A DNA stretch of 64,000 bases from an uncultured beta proteobacterium. GTDB lineage: Bacteria > Pseudomonadota > Gammaproteobacteria > Burkholderiales > Burkholderiaceae_B. Numbering within the stretch: the stretch's first letter is position 1; every line of letters begins with the position of its first letter. This document shows positions 10,300 through 17,771 of this stretch, piece by piece. The stretch covers positions 1 to 64,000 of the forward strand of contig CAIJKV010000220.1 in the NCBI GenBank assembly GCA_903821335.1, in the 5' to 3' direction. The position numbers were made by a program, and so were the translations under genes. Below the pieces are notes generated by a model. It did no database searches, was not told where the DNA came from, and worked only from the letters and a program-made list of their open reading frames with translations.

Positions 10300-11205
10300 T
10301 TGGACCTCACCGCGCTCTTTGAATGCGTGACCGACCTGTCGTGCATCGTCACGCAAACCAGCACGGGACTCATCGTCGGCGCACTACTATTTCTCGTCGC
10401 TGCCGGCCTGACGTTGATTTTCGGCGTTTTGGGCGTGATTAATTTCGCGCATGGCTCGCTGTATATGCTGGGCGCGTACATCGCGCTGTCGGCCTACCGG
10501 GTGTCGGACAGCTTTGTCGTGGCGACGCTAGTCGCTGGCATGGGCGTCGGTCTGTTCGGACTCGTGTTCGAACGCGTCTTCATGCGACGGGTGTACAACG
10601 CCGACGTGCTGATGCAGTTGCTTGTTTGTTACGCCTTCATCCTCATCCTCGACGACGCGGTGAAAATCATCTGGGGTGCCGAGTTCCAGTCCATGGGCAT
10701 GCCCGCTGAATTCCAGTTGCCGCCTCTGTTCATTGGTGGAGGCGTCGTACCCGTGTTCTACATCTTCCTGGTGGCTGCGGCGGCCGTCATTGCCGTGGTG
10801 CTGTGGTACGCGCTGACACGCACGCGTCTTGGGAAAATCGTACGTGCCGCGGCACATAATCCGACCATGACATCCGTACTTGGCATCAACACCAACTGGA
10901 TCTATGCCGGTGTGTTCGCCGTGGGTGGCGCACTCGCGGGCCTGGCCGGCGCCCTGGCGGCACCGGTGCGTTCCATGTCACCCGGCATGGGCTTTTCCAT
11001 CCTGATTGAATCATTCATCGTGACGGTACTTGGCGGAATGGGTTCAGTCAGCGGTGCGCTGGTGGGCGCACTGCTCATTGGACTGATCCGTTCGTTTGGC
11101 TCGATCGGTTTCCCCATGTTTGTCGAGGGGCTGATGTTCATGGCAATGGCGCTGATCCTGGTGCTTAAACCCAGCGGACTGCTGGGCAAGGAGCCACGAC
11201 CATGA
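10300..11205 (+). CDS. Branched-chain amino acid ABC transporter permease (LivH type)
   Basis: LIFGVLGVINFAHGSLYMLGAYIALS; alternative TTG start; operon position. Confidence 0.92.
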   Translation: MDLTALFECVTDLSCIVTQTSTGLIVGALLFLVAAGLTLIFGVLGVINFAHGSLYMLGAYIALSAYRVSDSFVVATLVAGMGVGLFGLVFERVFMRRVYNADVLMQLLVCYAFILILDDAVKIIWGAEFQSMGMPAEFQLPPLFIGGGVVPVFYIFLVAAAAVIAVVLWYALTRTRLGKIVRAAAHNPTMTSVLGINTNWIYAGVFAVGGALAGLAGALAAPVRSMSPGMGFSILIESFIVTVLGGMGSVSGALVGALLIGLIRSFGSIGFPMFVEGLMFMAMALILVLKPSGLLGKEPRP

Positions 11206-12173
11206 ACAACCCTTCAACCTTTGGCAAAGAAGTGCTCTGGGCGATGCTCGCCCTCGCCTTGCTGATTGCGGTGCCCTACCTGACCTCCTCACGCATCGCG
11301 TTGGACTTCGTCATCCGCCTGGCCTCGTTTGGCATTTTTGCGACCTCGCTCAATATTCTGGTTGGGTACGGCGGCATGGTGTCGTTCGGGCACGCGATGT
11401 TTTTTGGCGGCGGTGCCTACGCTTACGGACTGCTGATGCAAAAGGCGGGCGTGTCCATTCCCGTGGCGATGCTGGGGGGCGTGGTGTTCTGCGCGCTGCT
11501 TGGCCTGGCAGTCGGCGGCATTTGCGTCAAACTGAAAGAAATCTATTTTTCCTTCCTGACCCTTGCTTTCCAGATGTTGCTCCACAGCGTGATCCTGTCC
11601 TGGAGCTCACTCACGGGCGGTGACCAGGGGCTGACCGGTGGTATCCCCCGGCCAGTGTTCCTGGGTATCAATCTGGCCGATGCCACCTCGCTTTACTGGT
11701 TTTCCTGTGTGGTGGGCATTGTTTGCCTGCTGTTGATCCGCTACATCCTGCAGTCGCCCTATGGGTACACGCTCCGGATGGTCAGGGACAATGCCGACCG
11801 CGCCCGTTTTCTTGGCATTGATGTCTGGCGCGTGCGGCTCTACGCATTCGTGCTGGCCAGCAGCTTTGCCGGCGTGGGCGGCATGCTCATGGCAATGTTC
11901 GTGTCCGGCGCCTTTCCCGAATTCACCTACTGGACCATGTCGGGCGAAGCCGTGTTCATGATCATGATGGGCGGGCTGCACGTCTTTATCGGCCCGATTG
12001 TCGGCGCAGCGTTGTTGCTGCTCTTTAACGACGTCATTACGCGCACAACGGAATACCACGGTCTGGCACTGGGCATCATCGTGCTGGTCTTCGCCCTGGG
12101 CTTCAAGCGTGGCATCACCGACGTGGTCGTTCAATTATTCCGCAGCGCACGCGGCAAGGGAGCACAGTCATGA
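11202..12173 (+). CDS. Branched-chain amino acid ABC transporter permease (LivM type)
   Basis: LNILVGYGGMVSFGHAMFFGGGAYAYG; 4-bp overlap with LivH-like gene. Confidence 0.92.
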   Translation: MNNPSTFGKEVLWAMLALALLIAVPYLTSSRIALDFVIRLASFGIFATSLNILVGYGGMVSFGHAMFFGGGAYAYGLLMQKAGVSIPVAMLGGVVFCALLGLAVGGICVKLKEIYFSFLTLAFQMLLHSVILSWSSLTGGDQGLTGGIPRPVFLGINLADATSLYWFSCVVGIVCLLLIRYILQSPYGYTLRMVRDNADRARFLGIDVWRVRLYAFVLASSFAGVGGMLMAMFVSGAFPEFTYWTMSGEAVFMIMMGGLHVFIGPIVGAALLLLFNDVITRTTEYHGLALGIIVLVFALGFKRGITDVVVQLFRSARGKGAQS

Positions 12174-12964
12174 ACAAACCTGCCATCACGGTTGTCACCG
12201 GCGGCTCAAGCGGCATCGGAGCGGCCTGCGTCGATCATCTGGCCAAACGTGGCGACCATGTGATTTTGCTGGATTTGCCGGGCACCTGGTCCGCGACCGG
12301 TCTCAAAGAACGTGGCATCCACGCCTATCCCTGCGATGTCACCGACGAACAAGCCGTTCGCGCCACAGCCGCCATGATCGAGGCACGCCATGGCCAGGTG
12401 TGCGGACTGGTCAACAGCGCCGGCATCCTCCAGCATCGCCTGTCACCTGACAAACTCACCATGGAAGAATGGGATCGCGTCATCGCCGTGGATCAGCGTG
12501 GCACCTACCTGGCGTGCGCTGTTTTCGGTAGTCGCATGGCAGAGCTCGGGCACGGTGCCATCGTCAATATTGCCTCGATCACAGGTTGGCGCTCAGTTCC
12601 CCTGCATGCCTACGCACCGGCGAAAGCCGCGGTCATTTCAATCACCGAATGCCTGGCCGCCGAATGGGGCCGTTCGGGTGTGCGCGTCAACGCGATTTCA
12701 CCTGGCTACACACTGACCCAGGCACTTCAGGCCGCGATCGACCGTGGTGACCGTAACCCTGACGACCTGACCTCTCAGGCAGCACTGGGGCGCCTGGTCA
12801 CCCCAGCCGAAGTGGCCGACGCGATGGGTTTTTTGCTGTCGCCGGCCGCTGCCGCCATCACTGGAATCAATTTGCCCGTCGACGCGGGCTGGCTCGCGGG
12901 TTCGACCTGGCAAACCTACGGTGGTGTCCCCGGCTCGCGTCAACACCCGCCTCGGGGTACGTGA
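12170..12964 (+). CDS. SDR family NAD(P)-dependent oxidoreductase
   Basis: TVVTGGSSGIGAACVDHLAKRGD...YAPAKAAVISITECLAAEWG: Rossmann glycine motif and YxxxK. Confidence 0.93.
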   Translation: MNKPAITVVTGGSSGIGAACVDHLAKRGDHVILLDLPGTWSATGLKERGIHAYPCDVTDEQAVRATAAMIEARHGQVCGLVNSAGILQHRLSPDKLTMEEWDRVIAVDQRGTYLACAVFGSRMAELGHGAIVNIASITGWRSVPLHAYAPAKAAVISITECLAAEWGRSGVRVNAISPGYTLTQALQAAIDRGDRNPDDLTSQAALGRLVTPAEVADAMGFLLSPAAAAITGINLPVDAGWLAGSTWQTYGGVPGSRQHPPRGT

Positions 12965-13717
12965 ATGCTTCGCATCGAAAACCTCTGCAAATCTTTTGGG
13001 GGCGTCGTGGCGACGTCCGATGTGTCGATCCATTTTCGCAAGGACTCCCTGAGCGCGGTCATCGGCCCGAACGGTGCCGGAAAAACAACTTTTTTCAATC
13101 TCATCTCCGGCGCACTGCAACCCGACTCGGGCCGCATTCTGCTTGATGGAGAAAATATTGTCGGCAAGTCCAGCAGTGACATCGTTCGCATGGGTATTGG
13201 CCGCGCTTTTCAGGTCGCCAAACTTTTCAAGACGCTAACGGTAGAAGAATCTCTGCGCGGAGCACTGATGTCCCCGATGGGAAGGTCCACTCAGATGTAC
13301 GGACGTTTCCCTCTCGCCGAAACCCGCGACCGCGCCCACGAGGTCATGGAACAACTGGGCCTGCACACTAAGGCCAATATTGTCAGCGGCAACCTGTCGC
13401 ATGGTGACCAGAAACTGTTGGACATGGCGCTGGCGCTGGTGCTTCGACCCAAGATCCTGTTGCTCGACGAACCAGTCGCCGGCATGGGGCCCGAGGAGCG
13501 CGAGCAAATGATCGAGACCGTGCATAAGCTGTGGGAACAAGGGGGCCTGACGCTGGTGTTGATTGAGCATGACATGGATATCGTATTTCGTATTTCACAG
13601 CACATTCACGTCCTGTCCTACGGCAAACTGCTCGCGCAAGGCAACGCCGAAGAAATTCGGACCAATCCGGCCGTCATCGAGGCATATCTGGGCACACCAC
13701 GCGAGGTGCAGGCATGA
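12965..13717 (+). CDS. ABC transporter ATP-binding protein (LivG type)
   Basis: Walker A GPNGAGKTTFFN, LLLDEPVAGMGPEE. Confidence 0.93.
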   Translation: MLRIENLCKSFGGVVATSDVSIHFRKDSLSAVIGPNGAGKTTFFNLISGALQPDSGRILLDGENIVGKSSSDIVRMGIGRAFQVAKLFKTLTVEESLRGALMSPMGRSTQMYGRFPLAETRDRAHEVMEQLGLHTKANIVSGNLSHGDQKLLDMALALVLRPKILLLDEPVAGMGPEEREQMIETVHKLWEQGGLTLVLIEHDMDIVFRISQHIHVLSYGKLLAQGNAEEIRTNPAVIEAYLGTPREVQA

Positions 13718-14427
13718 GCACCGACGTTTTGCAGGTTCAGGGGCTTGACGTTTTTTATGGCAGTAGCCAGGTGCTGTTCAATATGTCCCTGTCGGTGCGA
13801 CAGGGCGAAACCCTGGCGCTACTGGGGCGCAATGGCGCGGGTAAGAGCACCACGATGAAGGCCATCGCTGGCGTGATCCCAGCCAAACACGGCACCGTGC
13901 ACTTGCATGGCAAGGTCATCACTGGCCGGGCACCCCACCTGATCGCCCGCGCGGGCATCGGGTTCGTGCCCGAAGATCGCCAGATATTCCCCGACCTGAG
14001 CGTCGAGGATAACCTGACCATTGCCATCAAGCGCGACGTCGATGGTCAAAGCGCCTGGGGGCTGGAACGCGTGTATGACATGCTGCCGCTATTGTCACCG
14101 CTTAAAAACCGACTGGGCGGCCAACTCTCTGGTGGCGAACAACAAATGCTGACAGTCGGCCGCGCGCTCATGGGAAACCCAAGCGTGCTGCTGCTCGACG
14201 AGCCAAGTGAAGGTCTGGCACCCATCATGGTCCAGAAGATCGGCGAGTTGATCGAAACGCTGCGCGCACTGGGCACCACCATCGTGCTGGCCGAACAGAA
14301 CCTGCATTTTTGCCTGGGGCTGGCCGATCGCGCGGTTGTGATCGACAAGGGTTCAGACGTTTTTTGCGGAACCATCAACGAACTGAACGCGAACGCAGAA
14401 ATCAAGCAGCGCTACCTGTCGGTCTGA
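13714..14427 (+). CDS. ABC transporter ATP-binding protein (LivF type)
   Basis: Walker A GRNGAGKSTTMK, LSGGEQQMLTVGRALMGNPSVLLLDEPSEGLAP. Confidence 0.93.
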   Translation: MSTDVLQVQGLDVFYGSSQVLFNMSLSVRQGETLALLGRNGAGKSTTMKAIAGVIPAKHGTVHLHGKVITGRAPHLIARAGIGFVPEDRQIFPDLSVEDNLTIAIKRDVDGQSAWGLERVYDMLPLLSPLKNRLGGQLSGGEQQMLTVGRALMGNPSVLLLDEPSEGLAPIMVQKIGELIETLRALGTTIVLAEQNLHFCLGLADRAVVIDKGSDVFCGTINELNANAEIKQRYLSV

Positions 14428-14440
14428 CCGGAGGCATCAC

Positions 14441-15196
14441 ATGTTGTCCAGCACGCTTACGCCTGAGCGCACCTTCGACCTCTCGGGCACCACGATGTTG
14501 ATTACCGGTGCAGCGGGCGGCATCGGCACCGCCACGGCCAGACTATGCAAGCACCTTGGTGCCGCCCTGGTACTGAGTGACTGCGTGGACACGCAACGTC
14601 TCGAGACCCTGGCGCATGAAATCGGCGGCGTGCGCGCGGTGCATCGATGCGACGTCACCGATCGCGACGCAGTCCAGGCAATGATCAGGCAGCACGGGCC
14701 TTTTTCCGCACTTGCGGACACGGCGGGCATCTGCCCCTACGACGAAGACTGGTTGGACCCGGACTGGAATGAAGTCGCGTTCATGCGTGTCATGCGCGTG
14801 AATGTCCTGGGCCCCATCAATCTGGTCAGGGCCATGTTGCCAGGCATGATCGAGCGCAAGCAGGGTCGGATTGCCTTGTGCGGATCGATTGCTGGCTGGA
14901 CCGGCGGGCTGCGTGCCGGTGCGCATTACGCTGCGTCCAAGGGCGGTGTGCACGCACTGGTCCGATGGTTCGCACAACGCGCCATGCCATACAACGTCAC
15001 GGTCAATGGCGTCGCACCTGGTCCGATCGCCACTGGCATGACAGATGGACAGGGCTACCAGACGGATGGTTATCCCATGAAGCGGATGGGTGAACCCGAA
15101 GAAATCGCCAGCATGCTGGCGTTCCTGTGTTCACCCGGGGCAGCGTTTATTGCGGGGGCGGTGATGGACGTAAACGGCGGCACGCTGATGCGTTGA
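14441..15196 (+). CDS. SDR family oxidoreductase
   Basis: MLITGAAGGIGTATARLCKHLG...HYAASKGGVHALVRWFAQ. Confidence 0.92.
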   Translation: MLSSTLTPERTFDLSGTTMLITGAAGGIGTATARLCKHLGAALVLSDCVDTQRLETLAHEIGGVRAVHRCDVTDRDAVQAMIRQHGPFSALADTAGICPYDEDWLDPDWNEVAFMRVMRVNVLGPINLVRAMLPGMIERKQGRIALCGSIAGWTGGLRAGAHYAASKGGVHALVRWFAQRAMPYNVTVNGVAPGPIATGMTDGQGYQTDGYPMKRMGEPEEIASMLAFLCSPGAAFIAGAVMDVNGGTLMR

Positions 15197-15303
15197 GGCG
15201 TTGAGGCGTTGAGGCGTTGAGGCGTTGAGGCGCTGATGCGTTGATGCGTTGAGGCGTTGAGGCGCTGAGGCGCTGAGGCGCTGAGGGCGCTGAGGCGCTG
15301 AGG
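15183..15303. repeat. 8-bp tandem repeat, consensus CG(T/C)TGA(G/T)G, about 15 units
   Basis: CGCTGATG, CGTTGAGG x5, CGCTGATG, CGTTGATG, CGTTGAGG x2, CGCTGAGG x3, then two more CGCTGAGG units after a 1-nt insertion; first unit lies in the last codons of the SDR gene. Confidence 0.95.
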
Positions 15304-15335
15304 GCGCAAGCGCAGGAGTGCCGGGCAGCCTGGTT

Positions 15336-16010
15336 TCAACCGACAATCACGTGTTCGGTGGTGACGATGAACGGTAAATGGCCATCAGGCAGGAAGTTGC
15401 ATTCATCGGCCCGCGTCAGGGCATAAATCGGCGTAGTCGCACCCTGCTTCATGTCAGCTGTTGAATCAAACCAGGTGATAGCCAGTCCGTCAAAGGCCGG
15501 TGCGGGCCCGGCAGTGCAATAGCAGTCCAGTTGCAGGTGATTCTGTTCATAGCGCCTGAGAACCTCGATCTGGGAGGCGAGCGGGCCATGCATCTGTTTC
15601 CAGTAGTCGCGGAATTTGATGAGATCCATGCCCGGTCGCTGATTCACGAACTCGATGTTCTTGACCGCCCGCGCAGGAATGGCGCCGTCCTTGATGACCA
15701 ACACCTCGACTGGCATGACAAGCTTTTTGTCAGGATCGATCAGCGTTTTTTCGTCAGCCTCGATCTGCGCCTGGCTGGACTCGCCCTGCGATATGCGCCA
15801 GGCCTGCAAGGTGTCAAACCACATCTCGCTGATGCCGTCGAAAGGAAGTTCCCCCTTACGGTAGCCCTGAACCAGACTGTGCGACTGCACATAGCGGCGC
15901 AGTCCGGGCAGGGTCGCCGCGATCTTGGCGTGTTCGCCCAACCAGCGTCGCTGGAATTCCTCAACCGACAGACCCGGCTTGCGTTTGTAAACAGTGATGA
16001 CTTTATACAT
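15336..16010 (-). CDS. EthD domain-containing protein (two EthD-like halves)
   Basis: MYKVITVYKRKPGLSVEEFQRRWLGEHAKIAATLPGLRRYVQSH... and second half VNQRPGMDLIKFRDYWKQMHGPLASQIEVLRRYEQNH. Confidence 0.8.
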   Translation of the reverse strand: MYKVITVYKRKPGLSVEEFQRRWLGEHAKIAATLPGLRRYVQSHSLVQGYRKGELPFDGISEMWFDTLQAWRISQGESSQAQIEADEKTLIDPDKKLVMPVEVLVIKDGAIPARAVKNIEFVNQRPGMDLIKFRDYWKQMHGPLASQIEVLRRYEQNHLQLDCYCTAGPAPAFDGLAITWFDSTADMKQGATTPIYALTRADECNFLPDGHLPFIVTTEHVIVG

Positions 16011-16707
16011 CTGTGTCCCCGTCGCCATTGCCTGCCTGACTACCAGACAAGCCTTTTTCGATCAATTTACGATAGGCCCGAACGACCCAGTCGGGAATAT
16101 CGTCGTGTGTCTCTTCACCATAGACATACCGCCAGGCCAGGTAACTGCGGGCGGCCATGAGCACGAACGCGACCACCTCAAGCTCGCGCTCCTTGAAACC
16201 GATGAGTTCTTTGTTCTGGCTGGCGCGCCTGAAAAAACTGACATAACCAGCGGCGACCAGATCCAGATGCACACGATAGGCATTGGGGGCGAAGCTTTCG
16301 GCCTCATTCAGGATGCGGAAGAAATGGGGATTTTGTTTAAGGAATGAAAAAAACGCACGAAAACCCAGCTCTTCACGGTCGATCAGCGTCTTGCCCTGTT
16401 TCGCGCACTGCCCGACATGCTCAAGCATATCTTTGCCGAGCGCAGGCAGCAACTGGTCAAGCAGGTCCTGACGGGTTTTAAAATGATTGTAGAAAGTGCC
16501 CTGTGCCACGCCGGCACGCTGGGTGATGAGCGATATCGAGGCCTCTTGGTAGCCGCGTTCACCTACTACTGCGGCTGCGGCACTAAACAGCGCTTCGCGG
16601 ATCATTTTCCCGCGCGCATCGCGCGAAGGCGCGTCGCGCCAGTCGGCAGACTGGGCAATTTTTGCAGTCGGTACGTGCTTGGTCGTGACAGTCGTCTTGC
16701 GGGCCAT
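16003..16707 (-). CDS. TetR/AcrR family transcriptional regulator
   Basis: REALFSAAAAVVGERGYQEASISLITQRAGVAQGTFYNHFKTRQDLL: TetR HTH. Confidence 0.93.
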   Translation of the reverse strand: MARKTTVTTKHVPTAKIAQSADWRDAPSRDARGKMIREALFSAAAAVVGERGYQEASISLITQRAGVAQGTFYNHFKTRQDLLDQLLPALGKDMLEHVGQCAKQGKTLIDREELGFRAFFSFLKQNPHFFRILNEAESFAPNAYRVHLDLVAAGYVSFFRRASQNKELIGFKERELEVVAFVLMAARSYLAWRYVYGEETHDDIPDWVVRAYRKLIEKGLSGSQAGNGDGDTDV

Positions 16708-16826
16708 TCAGTGATCCAGAAATTGGCATTCCCCGACACGGCATTTTCTCACACAGGCCGCTTCCCTCCAAACTCGCTTCTGGTCAGGCTCTGTTGCGAA
16801 TTTATCCGAATTAAATTAGCATTAAA

Positions 16827-16844
16827 ATGTAGTGAACACTACAT
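16827..16844. promoter_or_regulatory. Inverted repeat in the tetR/nadC divergent intergenic region, candidate TetR operator
   Basis: ATGTAGTG-AA-CACTACAT, perfect 8-bp arms with a 2-nt spacer between the divergent starts at 16707(-) and 16927(+). Confidence 0.65.
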
Positions 16845-16926
16845 ATTCGTGATGACGCACCAGTACCCGTCCGTCACAACCCCTTCGTCACAACAATATT
16901 GGTCTTTCAAGCCGGGAGTTCTCACC

Positions 16927-17757
16927 ATGTACGACACTTTTCAGACCGATCGTCTGATCGACTTGTGGTTAACCGAAGACATCGGCACCTGCGACCTGAC
17001 CGCGCAACTCATGATTGACGAGGATGCGACTGGCACCTTCCACATGAACGCACGCGAGCCCATGGTGATCGCCGGGATCGATGTTGCCGCGCGGCTGTTC
17101 GTACGTTATGACCCGGCCCTGACCGTTGAAAAATTCGTCAAAGATGGCGATGCAGTTGAACAAGGCACGCGCATGCTGACGGTGTCGGGTCCGGCCCGCA
17201 GCATCCTGACTGCCGAACGCCCCGCACTCAATATCCTGCAACGTCTATGCGGGATCGCGACGGAAACGGCACGCTACAACGCCGAGATCGCCGGCACCGG
17301 TGCCAGGCTGATTGACACCCGCAAAACCACACCCGGGCTGCGCATGCTTGAAAAACACGCCGTTTCATGTGGGGGCGGGCTGAACCACAGGCTGGGTCTG
17401 GACAATGGCGTCATGCTCAAAGACAACCATATCGCGATCGCTGGCAGCATCGCCAAGGCTGTTGCCCGCGCCAAGCTCAAGGTCCCGGTGCTGACCAAAA
17501 TCGAAGTTGAATGTGACCGCCTTGAGCAGGTCAAGGAAGCGCTTGAGGCCCAGGCCGATGTCATCATGCTCGACAATATGTCGATCGACGCCATGAAAGA
17601 AGCCGTCGCCTATGTCGCGGGTCGCGCCAAACTCGAGGCCTCGGGTGGAATACGAATCGACACGATACGCCAGGTCGCCCTGACAGGGGTGGACTACATT
17701 TCCACCAGCAAAATTACACAGTCTGCACCTGCCGTCGACATCGGGCTGGACGACTAA
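16927..17757 (+). CDS. nadC: Carboxylating nicotinate-nucleotide diphosphorylase (quinolinate phosphoribosyltransferase family)
   Basis: LNILQRLCGIATETARY...LIDTRKTTPGLRMLEKHAVSCGGGLNHRLGLDNGVMLKDNHI...VDYISTSKITQSAPAVDIGL: NadC signatures. Confidence 0.9.
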   Translation: MYDTFQTDRLIDLWLTEDIGTCDLTAQLMIDEDATGTFHMNAREPMVIAGIDVAARLFVRYDPALTVEKFVKDGDAVEQGTRMLTVSGPARSILTAERPALNILQRLCGIATETARYNAEIAGTGARLIDTRKTTPGLRMLEKHAVSCGGGLNHRLGLDNGVMLKDNHIAIAGSIAKAVARAKLKVPVLTKIEVECDRLEQVKEALEAQADVIMLDNMSIDAMKEAVAYVAGRAKLEASGGIRIDTIRQVALTGVDYISTSKITQSAPAVDIGLDD

Positions 17758-17771
17758 GGGAATCGCGCATC

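Noticed and set aside
15183-15303. CRISPR-like array
   Set aside because: Repeat unit is 8 bp with no spacers; no cas genes in window.
15070-15346. Minus-strand ORFs with repeated NASTPQRL-like peptide
   Set aside because: Translation of the 8-bp tandem repeat; not a repeat-protein gene.
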